Positions 15,616-24,511 of a DNA stretch of 64,000 bases are shown here, one piece after another. The stretch comes from Serratia proteamaculans_D (GTDB lineage Bacteria > Pseudomonadota > Gammaproteobacteria > Enterobacterales > Enterobacteriaceae): NCBI RefSeq assembly GCF_049959315.1, contig NZ_CP188201.1. The stretch is one strand, 5' to 3'. Each line of letters opens with the position of its first letter. Within the stretch, counting starts at the first letter, position 1. The translations under genes were made by a program, and so were the position numbers. Under the pieces are notes generated by a model. It made no database searches. It was not told the DNA's origin and saw only the letters and a list, made by a program, of their open reading frames with translations.

Positions 15616-17859
15616 TTAGAATCGCACCTCGCCGCCAAAGATATAGGTTCGGCCGCGGGCGGTGTTGGTCGGTGAGAAATCCCGTGACTGTGATGGCATC
15701 GCGTTCATCTTGTTCAATGCATCGGAATAGTCTTTGTCCATCAGGTTCTGCACGCTGAATTTCAACAGCAGATTGCGGTTGAATTGATAGGTACTGTACA
15801 GATCGATAACGGTCGGAATATGCGGCGCAGGCTCTTTCAGCACTTGCTCGTTCTCGTCGCGCTCCGAACTTGGCGAAAGGCGAACCGCCTTGCCGGTATA
15901 TTTCACTAACCCACCCAATGTCAGTTTTTCGTCCAGCAAACGAACTCCAGAATCCAGGGTAAAATAGAATTCCGGCAGTTCGCTGATATCACCGGCACCG
16001 AACTCATTGCTGGCCTGATTGGTCGGCTGGCTGGTGTGCTCCTTGCTCAAAGACAGCTTGCTGTAGGCAAAACCGGCATCGTACATCGCCTCTACTTCCA
16101 CCCCACGTGACCTGACTGGCTCGTAAGAGTTGCTGTACATGGTCATTAAGACATTCACATCGGCGTTATCCCACTCTTCCTGAGTCGCCTGAGATCGGTT
16201 GCACTTCTGACGATTGCTGCACACCATGTAGCTCTGGCTGGAAATGTAATTTTTGATTTTCGACTCAAAATACACCGCCTTGAGCTGGAAACTGTCCTGT
16301 TTAAACAGCAGGTCATGAGCATTGGCGTTAAAACCCGCCTGATAGGTTTCTGCCGTTTCCCCCTTAAGGAAAGGGTTCATCGACTGCCCGCCGCTGTTGG
16401 CGAAGAACACCTCCTGAATATTCGGCCCACGCATCGATTTGTTGTAGCTGACGAACGGTTGCAGCCACGGCGTCACCTGTGCGGACAACATCACCGCCGG
16501 GTTAAAGCCGTGCTCTTTCAAATTGATGGCGCTGGCCCCCTGCGGGAAACATTGCACCCGATCGTCGCAGGCCGGTTTATAGCCGGAGATATCATAGGCG
16601 CTGTAGTTCAGGTCAAAGTTACCCTGCCAGATGCCGTAATTAAGCTGCAGCCCACTGTAAAGGCTGGCAATGTTTTGTTTGCCTGCAATACCCACCGGCG
16701 AACTTTCCGCCTGACCCTCATCTGTCACCAACCCGGAGGCGCGCTTCTTGTATTCGTTGCGGATCAGCTTGCCGCCATAGCTAAAGGCAAAATCGACCTC
16801 CTGCAGGCTAAAGCGGCTGGTATTGTTCACATCCAGCGCGTCGGAGATATTTTTTGCGGTACTGTCGCTGAATCCCGCCATATTATCGGACATAAACTGC
16901 TGTTCGCCCCGGCTGGTACTGGCGGTCAGATTAAAATCAATCAGCTCTGAAAACGGGGCGTAATGATATTTAATATAAAAGTCATTACTGTCGATATGGC
17001 GGCGGGTGATCTTGTTCTGATAAGTTCGGGCCGACAGTTCAATGCTATTGAACGCATCCGGTTTAATATCCACTTTATATAATTGAGATTTGGGGTTCTG
17101 GCGATAGGTTTTATCAATATTGAACTCTTCACTGTCAAACCCTGAACCGTTCTTATAATTAGAGGTGATAGAACTGCCGCTGATAGCCGCCATGGCTCCC
17201 AAACTACCGCCGTCGCCGAATGCGTCGGTTTTCCCACCCACAGCGATCATACCGCTGCGGCCAATACCGTTATTGCCGACAGAAAATTTGGTGCGCACGC
17301 CAAACGGGTTATCCGAAAACACCACATCATCCACACCAATCGTGCGGAAGTTGGCGCTGCCCGCCAATGCATTGACACCGGCGGAACCCGTAGCATTACC
17401 GCGTGCCACATCAACGCCGACGATAAAGTTGGGATCGATCAACGCACCAAACTGACTGGTGGGCAAACCGCCATGCGCCGCGTCGCTGGGTGAACTGCCG
17501 TAGTAGTTCTGAGTGATGCCATCGACCATGGTATTAACGCGGCCAAAACCGCTCATACCACGGATATTGACGCTGACCGAACCCTGGCCTGGGTCTATCT
17601 GGGTATAGGTACCTGGCATGCTGCGCAGAATGCTGTCCACCGACTCCAGATTTTTATTTTCCCCGCGTGAGCTGAAAGCACCGGGCTTTTCCAGCGCTTC
17701 TTTTTCACTGCTACTGTTACTGCTTTCTGCCGCCGAAACATTCAATGGGCTGAAAACGACCTTGCCCTTCCCCTCTTCAACCCCGTTCTGCGCAGCCGTC
17801 GCCATCCCGCTCAGCGCTATTCCCGCGCCGATCAGGCTTACTATTAACTTAATTTTCAT
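15616..17859 (-). CDS. TonB-dependent outer-membrane receptor, heme/iron-uptake type
   Basis: A 747-residue outer-membrane receptor. The signal peptide covers about 1-22, a plug domain follows (NIRGMSGFGRVNTMVDGITQ, then NALAGSANFRTI, about residues 60-180), then a long beta barrel ending in the typical C-terminal RGRTYIFGGEVRF. Plug motifs resemble the hemoglobin/heme receptor family. The FRAP/NPNL signature of classical heme receptors is replaced by MRGPNIQEVF and NPFLKGETAETYQAG, so the ligand is uncertain. It is the last gene of the chaN, tonB-like, oligopeptidase and receptor run. A hairpin lies upstream, so it may also have its own promoter. Confidence 0.88.
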   Translation of the reverse strand: MKIKLIVSLIGAGIALSGMATAAQNGVEEGKGKVVFSPLNVSAAESSNSSSEKEALEKPGAFSSRGENKNLESVDSILRSMPGTYTQIDPGQGSVSVNIRGMSGFGRVNTMVDGITQNYYGSSPSDAAHGGLPTSQFGALIDPNFIVGVDVARGNATGSAGVNALAGSANFRTIGVDDVVFSDNPFGVRTKFSVGNNGIGRSGMIAVGGKTDAFGDGGSLGAMAAISGSSITSNYKNGSGFDSEEFNIDKTYRQNPKSQLYKVDIKPDAFNSIELSARTYQNKITRRHIDSNDFYIKYHYAPFSELIDFNLTASTSRGEQQFMSDNMAGFSDSTAKNISDALDVNNTSRFSLQEVDFAFSYGGKLIRNEYKKRASGLVTDEGQAESSPVGIAGKQNIASLYSGLQLNYGIWQGNFDLNYSAYDISGYKPACDDRVQCFPQGASAINLKEHGFNPAVMLSAQVTPWLQPFVSYNKSMRGPNIQEVFFANSGGQSMNPFLKGETAETYQAGFNANAHDLLFKQDSFQLKAVYFESKIKNYISSQSYMVCSNRQKCNRSQATQEEWDNADVNVLMTMYSNSYEPVRSRGVEVEAMYDAGFAYSKLSLSKEHTSQPTNQASNEFGAGDISELPEFYFTLDSGVRLLDEKLTLGGLVKYTGKAVRLSPSSERDENEQVLKEPAPHIPTVIDLYSTYQFNRNLLLKFSVQNLMDKDYSDALNKMNAMPSQSRDFSPTNTARGRTYIFGGEVRF

Positions 17860-17958
17860 ATATCCCCAGAAATTGCCAAAAAGATTTGATGGTCGACAAT
17901 GCCCAGCAAAAAGCCCGCCGAAATAGACGGTAAATTGATTTTTTATAGTTTTAATAAA

Positions 17959-17981
17959 CCGTCGGGTTTATTACCCGACGG
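17959..17981 (-). terminator. Hairpin between the oligopeptidase and receptor genes
   Basis: A 9-bp stem CCGTCGGGT / ACCCGACGG with a 5-nt loop is followed on the minus strand by a broken T-rich run. It probably attenuates read-through from the oligopeptidase gene into the receptor gene. Confidence 0.6.
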
Positions 17982-17990
17982 TGATAGTGG

Positions 17991-20114
17991 TTATTTCTGT
18001 GTTTTCTGATCCATCGCCATAATAAAGCTGTATTCCAGCGCGTTATTTTCCAGCCGCGTCAGACGGCCTGATTTTCCGCCGTGGCCGGCCGTCATATCGG
18101 TCGCCAGCAGCAACACTGAATCGCCCTGTTTAAAACGTCGCAGTTTGGCTATCCATTTGGCCGGTTCCCAATATTGCACCTGCGAATCGTACAGACCGCT
18201 GGTAACCAGCAGGTTCGGATAGGCCTGTTTGCCTACGTTGTCATACGGGCTATAGGACTTGATCAACGCATAAGCCTGCGCTTGATTCGGGTTGCCCCAC
18301 TCTTCGTATTCGCCGATGGTCAGCGGAATGCTGTCGTCCAGCATGGTGGTCAGCACATCCACGAAAGGCACCTGCGCCACCACCGCGTTATACAACTGCG
18401 GTGCCTGATTGATCACCGCCCCCATCAGCAGCCCGCCCGCACTGCCGCCCATGGCATAAATGCGACCCGGCTGACCATAACCCCGTTGGATTAATGCCTG
18501 GGTGGCATCAATAAAGTCGCTGAAGGTGTTCGGTTTATGAGTCAACTTGCCCTGTTGGTACCAGTTCTGCCCCAACTCGCCGCCACCACGCACGTGGATT
18601 AGCGCATAAACAAAACCGCGATCCAGCAAACTAATGCGGTTGGCGCTGAAGGCCGGATCCATACTCATGCCATAGGCACCATAACCGTACACCAGCAGCG
18701 GGCTGTGCCCCGGTTTGAACATGGCTTTGTTGTAGACCAGCGAGACTGGCACCTTCACACCGTCGCGCGCGTTAATCCACACCCGCTCGCTGTGGTACTG
18801 GCTGGGATCCACCCCCTTCACTTCCTGCTGTTTCAGCAGGGTGCGCCCGCCTTTGTTGAGATCCCATTGGTAGGTGCGGGTTGGCGTCGTCATCGCCGAA
18901 TAGCCATAGCGCAGCTGCTGGTTGTCCGGATCCGGGTTATAGCCCAGCCAGGCCATATAGCTGGCGTCATCGAACGGAATACGGCGCTGGGTTTTACCGT
19001 CCCAACTGATTTGCCGTAGTTGCACCAAACCATCAGCACGTTCCTTCACTACCAGCCAGTCGCGAAACACCGTGAAACCTTCCACCTCGCGTTTTTCCTG
19101 CGGTGCTATCAGCGTCTGCCATGGCTTGCCGACTGCCGCGGTCTGGTACAGGCCAAAATGCGGGCTTTGGTGGTTGGAACGCAGATTAAACTCACCACGA
19201 TAGTGATCTAAATAATACTCGAGGCCGTTCTTGCGTGCGGCGAACAGCACCGGTGTGCTCAGCGGTTGATTAGCGTCAATCAGTCGCGCCTCGGAGGTGG
19301 TATTACCGCTGATGGTAATAATGACGTAGTCGCGCGAAGAAGAGCGACCCAGGCTCAAATAGAACCCGCCATCATTTTCCTGATACACCAGTTTGTCGTC
19401 CGCTACCGGCGTGCCGGACTGGTGGCGATAAACCTGATAGGGCAACAGGGTTTGCGGGTGGTTGCGAATATAAAATAGCGTCTTGCCGTCATTGGCCCAC
19501 GCCATGTCACCGGAGGTGTTTTCAATCACTTCCGGCGCCCATTTTCCACTATCTATTTCACGCAGCGAAATACGGTACTGCCTGCGCCCCTGCAGATCTT
19601 CAGCGATCGCCATCTGCTGGTTATCCTGGCTTATCTCCATCCCACCCAGATGATAATAATCCTGCCCCGCCGCACGCTGATTGGCGTCCAGCAAGGTTTG
19701 CCATGGTGCATCGGCCGTCAGGGCCTGGCGCTGATACAGAGCAAAATCTTTGCCTGCCGCATAGCTTTCCTGATAGCGATACCCGTTCAGTTGATAAGGC
19801 ACCGAGCGATCTTCCGGGCTGATGCGGCCCAGCATTTCCTGATACAGCGTATCGCGCAGTTTTTTATACGGCTGCATCATCTGCTCGGTATAACGGTTTT
19901 CCGCCGTCAGATAATTCAGCACCTTTTTATTCTGCCGGCTGTCATCTCGTAGCCAATAATAATCGTCTACCCGGGTTTCGCCCTGAGCAGTTAATTGATG
20001 CGGGATAATCTCAGCGCTGGGAGCCAGCGGCTCCGCCCTGGCGGCCTGGCCCAATAAGCTCAATGAAATCATGGCATAGATGGCCGTTCGGCCCGACAGA
20101 AGTGGATGTTTCAT
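17991..20114 (-). CDS. Exported oligopeptidase B-like serine peptidase (prolyl oligopeptidase family)
   Basis: A 707-residue S9 peptidase: N-terminal propeller (about 45-440) and C-terminal alpha/beta hydrolase. The catalytic triad is Ser558 (GGSAGG), Asp643 (GLYDSQV) and His678 (TAGHGGKSGR), and oligopeptidase B motifs PFVDVLTTMLDDSIPLT and EYEEWGNP are present, predicting cleavage after Lys/Arg in short peptides. Unlike E. coli PtrB it begins with a signal peptide (residues 1-27, cleavage after ARA), so it should act in the periplasm. It lies between a TonB homologue and a TonB receptor, so it may process an imported peptide-containing ligand (inference). Confidence 0.9.
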   Translation of the reverse strand: MKHPLLSGRTAIYAMISLSLLGQAARAEPLAPSAEIIPHQLTAQGETRVDDYYWLRDDSRQNKKVLNYLTAENRYTEQMMQPYKKLRDTLYQEMLGRISPEDRSVPYQLNGYRYQESYAAGKDFALYQRQALTADAPWQTLLDANQRAAGQDYYHLGGMEISQDNQQMAIAEDLQGRRQYRISLREIDSGKWAPEVIENTSGDMAWANDGKTLFYIRNHPQTLLPYQVYRHQSGTPVADDKLVYQENDGGFYLSLGRSSSRDYVIITISGNTTSEARLIDANQPLSTPVLFAARKNGLEYYLDHYRGEFNLRSNHQSPHFGLYQTAAVGKPWQTLIAPQEKREVEGFTVFRDWLVVKERADGLVQLRQISWDGKTQRRIPFDDASYMAWLGYNPDPDNQQLRYGYSAMTTPTRTYQWDLNKGGRTLLKQQEVKGVDPSQYHSERVWINARDGVKVPVSLVYNKAMFKPGHSPLLVYGYGAYGMSMDPAFSANRISLLDRGFVYALIHVRGGGELGQNWYQQGKLTHKPNTFSDFIDATQALIQRGYGQPGRIYAMGGSAGGLLMGAVINQAPQLYNAVVAQVPFVDVLTTMLDDSIPLTIGEYEEWGNPNQAQAYALIKSYSPYDNVGKQAYPNLLVTSGLYDSQVQYWEPAKWIAKLRRFKQGDSVLLLATDMTAGHGGKSGRLTRLENNALEYSFIMAMDQKTQK

Positions 20115-20191
20115 AATCCCTCACGATGGTTTGGCATCAGCAGCCCCGCCCTTTGGTTAGGTAAATAAAAAGCCGCTGCTCGTAGAATAAA

Positions 20192-20992
20192 TTATTGGCT
20201 GGTGTTCAACGCCGCCAGATTAAAATCGATGGGCATCGTCACCTGAACCTTGCCCTGCCGCAACATTTCGACCGGTGGTGGTGGCAGTGGCTGCGCCCGC
20301 ATAACCACGGCCAACGCCTCACGATCCAGCGAGGCAGTGCCCGACAGGGCATGCAGGGTCAGATCGAAAACCCGCCCCTGTGCATCCACAGAAAAAGACA
20401 CCTGCGGCATGCCGGTACGGCGGCGGCGCTGGGCGTCCGGCGGATAGCGTTTGATGCGGTTTAGCATTCCCTTGACCCGGCTTTCCCATGATAGCTTGAC
20501 CTGCTCGTTACTTGCGGAATCGCTGTTCAGCGGCGCAGCCGTCTGCCTGGCTATGTTCAGGGCTTTCGGTGCGGCAGCACTGGATGCAGCGGCGTGCCTG
20601 ATCTCTTTCGCCTGCTGTTCCGGCTTCGGCTGGGCTTTCTGCGGTGGCAGGTGTTCGGTTCGCTTTTTCTCAGCCACGCTGATTTTGGTCTTTTCGGCCC
20701 GCACCAGCTTGGGCAAGTCCGGATGCTCCTGCTGTTCGGCTGGTTGAGCCGCAGCGGACTCGGCCTGTTGCACGCCCAACGGCAGCGGCTTGGGGCTTTC
20801 CGGTGCTTCAATCCGCGCCGCCCAACTCATCATCACCGCCGGTGGTGGTAACTGCATCGGCGGCAACGATGTGGACGGCCAATAAAACAGCAGCACCAGC
20901 GCCAGATGTGCCGCTAGCGCACATAAAAATCCGCGCGCCCAGCGCGGCTGTGGCATTGAGGCGAGCGGATAAGATAAAGACTGACTTAACAT
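20192..20992 (-). CDS. TonB-family energy transducer (TonB/HasB-like paralogue)
   Basis: A 266-residue protein: one N-terminal membrane anchor (about 22-40), a Pro/Ala/Lys-rich periplasmic spacer (about 45-165) and a C-terminal TonB domain (YPPDAQRRRRTGMPQVSFSVDAQGRV, then LDREALAVVMRAQPLPPPP). It links the ExbB/ExbD proton-motive complex to outer-membrane receptors. Dedicated TonB paralogues next to a receptor are known (for example HasB), but the partner here is inferred from context. There is no clear SD at 20992. A Fur-like box lies 46 bp upstream. Confidence 0.87.
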   Translation of the reverse strand: MLSQSLSYPLASMPQPRWARGFLCALAAHLALVLLFYWPSTSLPPMQLPPPAVMMSWAARIEAPESPKPLPLGVQQAESAAAQPAEQQEHPDLPKLVRAEKTKISVAEKKRTEHLPPQKAQPKPEQQAKEIRHAAASSAAAPKALNIARQTAAPLNSDSASNEQVKLSWESRVKGMLNRIKRYPPDAQRRRRTGMPQVSFSVDAQGRVFDLTLHALSGTASLDREALAVVMRAQPLPPPPVEMLRQGKVQVTMPIDFNLAALNTSQ

Positions 20993-21037
20993 AGGGATAT
21001 TAGATTACTTAATTACGAATGATTTTAGATCTCATTT

Positions 21038-21056
21038 GCTAATGATAATCATTTGT
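21038..21056. promoter_or_regulatory. Fur-like box upstream of the tonB-like gene
   Basis: GCTAATGATAATCATTTGT matches 15 of 19 positions of the Fur consensus, including the central AATGATAATCATT. It lies in the 102-bp gap between chaN and the tonB homologue, so iron should repress the tonB-oligopeptidase-receptor part of the cluster. Confidence 0.8.
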
Positions 21057-21094
21057 AACTTGTATTAACAGTTCTTTTCACTGTCTTAACCTAA

Positions 21095-21934
21095 TCATTT
21101 AACCGCTGGAGTCACCCACAGGTAATCCGCTACCTGCTTATCGACCTGCACACCAGGCTCAGCCAGCATCAACACGGTCGGTAAGGCGTTTGGCTGCAGA
21201 TCCTCCACGTGCAGCGGCACCCCCACCGATTTTGAAGCATGATAGCCGCCGGCAATCAGTAGCGTCGGCGTCGGCGCGGCCAATAAACGTTCTGCCATAC
21301 GCCGATCGCGTTGCTGTTGGATCGCCAGCATGGCATGCAGCTGCTGAGGTTCAATTTTCCCACCGTGCGACGTGCGAATCGTTTCCTCCAGCGCCTTCTG
21401 CACCGCCGGACGCACCGACAGCTGGCCCTGCGGGAAAACCGGCTGCTGATAAAACGCCATGATTTCATCACGATCCAGGTTGGCCGACCACAGCGGGTAC
21501 GGCGCGCGCATCGCCGCCATCGTCAAATCGCCATACAGCGACCATTTCCAGCCGGGTTGCCAGTCAATCAACTCCGCCACGCGGCTGTCACGCACCCTCG
21601 GATTACCCTGTAACCACTGTTTCACGTGACTCACCTTGGCCTGTTGGCTCGGGTTAATCATCTCCATCAGTACGCTGCCCTGCGGCCGCTGCTGCGGTAA
21701 GTTTTCCACCAGCCACAGTTCAATCTGGTGGTGATACGGGTTGTCATGTTTTTCCCCGACAATGACCCGTGGCTGAGCAGACAATCGACTCAACAATTGC
21801 TCTGGCGATAAACTTTCGCCACTGCGCAAGTCGGTAATTTTCCCCAGGTTATCAAGGCTGTTTTTCGGCGAGGAAACCGGTGCCTGACTGCAGGCGCCCA
21901 GTGCCAGCGCGGCCAATAAAATCAAAAATCTCAT
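21095..21934 (-). CDS. chaN: ChaN family heme-binding-type lipoprotein
   Basis: A 279-residue lipoprotein with lipobox LGAC (Cys15). The ChaN/PhuW domain (DUF399) is visible: PRVIVGEKHDNPYHHQ, MEMINPSQQ, WQPGWKWSLYGDLTMAAM and LIAGGYHASKSVGVPLHV. Members of this family bind heme and occur in Fur-controlled heme operons (PhuW in Pseudomonas). It is the first gene of the minus-strand iron cluster and has its own Fur-like box at 21970-21988. It is divergent from mmuP. Confidence 0.87.
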   Translation of the reverse strand: MRFLILLAALALGACSQAPVSSPKNSLDNLGKITDLRSGESLSPEQLLSRLSAQPRVIVGEKHDNPYHHQIELWLVENLPQQRPQGSVLMEMINPSQQAKVSHVKQWLQGNPRVRDSRVAELIDWQPGWKWSLYGDLTMAAMRAPYPLWSANLDRDEIMAFYQQPVFPQGQLSVRPAVQKALEETIRTSHGGKIEPQQLHAMLAIQQQRDRRMAERLLAAPTPTLLIAGGYHASKSVGVPLHVEDLQPNALPTVLMLAEPGVQVDKQVADYLWVTPAVK

Positions 21935-21969
21935 TATGCTGCCCCTGTAATAAAAGTGGCGACATTATA

Positions 21970-21988
21970 GATAATAATTATCATTTGC
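21970..21988. promoter_or_regulatory. Fur-like box upstream of chaN
   Basis: GATAATAATTATCATTTGC matches 15 of 19 positions of the Fur consensus and sits 36 bp before the chaN start. It supports iron repression of the cluster. Confidence 0.8.
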
Positions 21989-22094
21989 ATATAGAGAACC
22001 CCCTTTCCTGAGACGCTGATAACGGTTTTTGCTTTATGGTTTCCGCTCACACATTGATTTCATGAAGTATTGCGGGTATAACCGATAGCCATTT

Positions 22095-22118
22095 AGCTGT
22101 TTAGACGTCTACACGGAT
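22095..22118. promoter_or_regulatory. MetJ operator (tandem met boxes) before mmuP
   Basis: A perfect met box AGACGTCT lies at 22103-22110, flanked in register by two 5/8 matches (AGCTGTTT and ACACGGAT). This is the tandem layout bound by MetJ with S-adenosylmethionine, fitting a methionine salvage operon. Confidence 0.85.
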
Positions 22119-22126
22119 AGAATATT

Positions 22127-23536
22127 ATGCACTCAGCCGTTCCTGCCGAAGGGCAGTTCAAACGCACCATGAAGGCCCGACATCTGGTGATGCTGTCACT
22201 GGGCGGCGTGATTGGTACCGGGCTGTTCTTCAACACTGGCTATATCATTTCCACTACCGGTGCTCTCGGCACCCTGCTGGCCTATCTGATCGGCGCATTG
22301 GTGGTCTATCTGGTGATGCTGTGCCTGGGTGAACTGTCGGTGGCGATGCCCGAAACCGGCGCCTTCCACGTCTACGCATCACGCTATCTTGGCCCGGCCA
22401 CCGGTTACACCGTCGCCTGGCTGTACTGGCTGACCTGGACGGTTGCACTGGGCTCCAGCCTGACCGCCGCCGGTTTCTGCATGCAGTATTGGTTCCCGCA
22501 ATCACCGGTGTGGCTGTGGTGTTTGATCTTCTGCGCAGCGATTTTTCTGCTTAACGTGGTCACCACCCGCTTCTTTGCCGAGAGCGAATTCTGGTTCTCA
22601 CTGATCAAGGTCGTGACCATTCTGGCGTTTATCATCCTCGGCGGTGCGGCCATGTTCGGCCTGCTGCCGATGAAAGACGGCACGCCAGCGCCCTTTCTGC
22701 ATAACCTGACCGCTTCCGGCTGGCTGCCAAACGGCACACTGCCAATCCTGATGACCATGGTAGCAGTGAATTTCGCGTTCTCCGGCACTGAGCTTATCGG
22801 CATTGCCGCCGGTGAAACCGAGAACCCGGAAAAGGTGGTGCCCTGGGCGATACGTACCACGGTGATCCGCCTGATGCTGTTCTTTATCGGTACGGTATTT
22901 ATTCTGGCGGCGTTGATCCCGATGGATCAGGCCGGGATTGTCAAAAGCCCGTTTGTACTGGTGTTTGAACGTATCGGGGTGCCCTATGCTGCCGATATCT
23001 TTAATTTCGTGATCCTGACCGCCATTTTGTCAGCGGCCAACTCGGGCCTGTACGCTTCGGGGCGCATGTTGTGGTCGCTGGCCAACCAGCGTACCCTGCC
23101 GGCCTATTTCTCCCGCGTGAATAAACGCGGCATCCCGATCAACGCGCTGACCTTCAGCATGCTTGGCGGCGTACTGGCATTGCTGACCAGCGTGATCGCC
23201 CCGGATACGGTGTTCGTGGCGCTGTCAGCGATTTCCGGCTTTGCAGTGGTGGTAGTCTGGTTGAGCATCTGTGCCTCGCACTTCGCTTTCCGCCGTCATT
23301 ATGTCCGCAGCGGCCAGCCCATTTCCGGTCTGAAATACCGCGCGCCGGGTTACCCGCTAACGCCAATCGTCGGTTTCACCCTGTGCCTGCTGGCCTGTGT
23401 CGGACTGGCGTTCGATCCGGAGCAGCGCATTGCGCTTTATTGCGGGCTGCCCTTTGTCGCCCTGTGTTACATCGCCTATTATCTGACCCGCCGTGCCGGG
23501 CAAAAAACGTCTCTGGGAGAGAATCATGTCGGTTAA
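22127..23536 (+). CDS. mmuP: S-methylmethionine permease
   Basis: A 469-residue amino acid/polyamine/organocation-type permease with about 12 membrane segments and the family start LSLGGVIGTGLFFNTGY. It carries S-methylmethionine into the cell for use as a methyl donor to homocysteine. The assignment to MmuP rather than another aromatic or proline-type permease rests on the overlapping mmuM gene and the MetJ boxes upstream. The stop overlaps the mmuM start by 11 bp. Confidence 0.92.
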   Translation: MHSAVPAEGQFKRTMKARHLVMLSLGGVIGTGLFFNTGYIISTTGALGTLLAYLIGALVVYLVMLCLGELSVAMPETGAFHVYASRYLGPATGYTVAWLYWLTWTVALGSSLTAAGFCMQYWFPQSPVWLWCLIFCAAIFLLNVVTTRFFAESEFWFSLIKVVTILAFIILGGAAMFGLLPMKDGTPAPFLHNLTASGWLPNGTLPILMTMVAVNFAFSGTELIGIAAGETENPEKVVPWAIRTTVIRLMLFFIGTVFILAALIPMDQAGIVKSPFVLVFERIGVPYAADIFNFVILTAILSAANSGLYASGRMLWSLANQRTLPAYFSRVNKRGIPINALTFSMLGGVLALLTSVIAPDTVFVALSAISGFAVVVVWLSICASHFAFRRHYVRSGQPISGLKYRAPGYPLTPIVGFTLCLLACVGLAFDPEQRIALYCGLPFVALCYIAYYLTRRAGQKTSLGENHVG

Positions 23537-24464
23537 CAACCCTGTCGCCACACTCTTGGGCACCCACCCTACGCTGATTTTAGACGGCGCGTTGGCTACA
23601 GAACTGGAAGCCCGCGGCTGTGATTTGGGCGACCCGCTGTGGTCGGCAAAAGTGCTGATTGAAAACCCTGAGCTGATTTATCAGGTGCACCTCGACTATT
23701 TCAACGCCGGGGCGCAATGCGCCATCACCGCCAGCTATCAGGCCACGCCACAAGGCTTTTTACGCCGGGGGCTGGATCAAGCTCAGTCACTGGCGCTGAT
23801 TGCCAAAAGCGTGCAACTGGCGCAGCAGGCACGCCGCGACTATCTGGCGCAGCACCCGCAGGCTGCCCCCTTGTTGGTTGCCGGCTCGGTAGGCCCCTAT
23901 GGCGCTTATCTGGCCGACGGGTCTGAATATCGCGGCGATTACTCACTGCCGCAGGAAGAGATGATGGCTTTCCACCGTCCGCGTATCAGCGCACTGGCTG
24001 AAGCCGGGGTGGATTTACTGGCCTGTGAAACCCTGCCGTCCTTCAGTGAACTGCAGGCGTTGCTGACACTGTTGGAAGAGTTCCCCACCCTGGGAGCCTG
24101 GTTCGCTTTCACCTTGCGCGACAGTCAACACCTCAGCGACGGAACGCCGCTGACCGAGGTCATGGCAGCGCTGCACGCCAACCCCCAGGTGCTGGCGATT
24201 GGCATTAACTGCATTGCGCTGGAAAATGTGGCCCCGGCGCTGCAACAGTTTGCCGCACTGGCTGACAAGCCGCTGCTGGTCTATCCGAACTCGGGTGAAC
24301 ACTACGACGCGGTAAGCAAAACCTGGCATGCCTGTGGTGGCGCACACGGCAGCCTGATTGATCAAATTGGCGAATGGCAACGCATCGGCGCCAGGCTGAT
24401 TGGCGGCTGTTGCCGCACGACACCGCAGGATATCCGCCAGATCGCCGCACGCTGCAAGGCATAA
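23526..24464 (+). CDS. mmuM: Homocysteine S-methyltransferase
   Basis: A 312-residue zinc enzyme that moves a methyl group from S-methylmethionine (or AdoMet) to homocysteine, giving methionine. Zinc-binding cysteines are Cys229 (GINCIALENV) and the Cys295-Cys296 pair in GGCCRTTP. The start is ATG at 23526 after GGAGAGAATC; the frame upstream lies inside mmuP. It forms a two-gene salvage operon with mmuP under MetJ control. Confidence 0.95.
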   Translation: MSVNNPVATLLGTHPTLILDGALATELEARGCDLGDPLWSAKVLIENPELIYQVHLDYFNAGAQCAITASYQATPQGFLRRGLDQAQSLALIAKSVQLAQQARRDYLAQHPQAAPLLVAGSVGPYGAYLADGSEYRGDYSLPQEEMMAFHRPRISALAEAGVDLLACETLPSFSELQALLTLLEEFPTLGAWFAFTLRDSQHLSDGTPLTEVMAALHANPQVLAIGINCIALENVAPALQQFAALADKPLLVYPNSGEHYDAVSKTWHACGGAHGSLIDQIGEWQRIGARLIGGCCRTTPQDIRQIAARCKA

Positions 24465-24495
24465 AAAAGCCTCCTGCGCCGAAACGCAGGAGGCT
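24465..24495 (-). terminator. Terminator between mmuM and maeB
   Basis: An 11-bp stem AGCCTCCTGCG / CGCAGGAGGCT with a 6-nt loop is followed on the minus strand by seven T residues. It terminates maeB strongly and could slow mmuPM read-through. Confidence 0.88.
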
Positions 24496-24511
24496 GGTGG
24501 TCACTCAAGGC

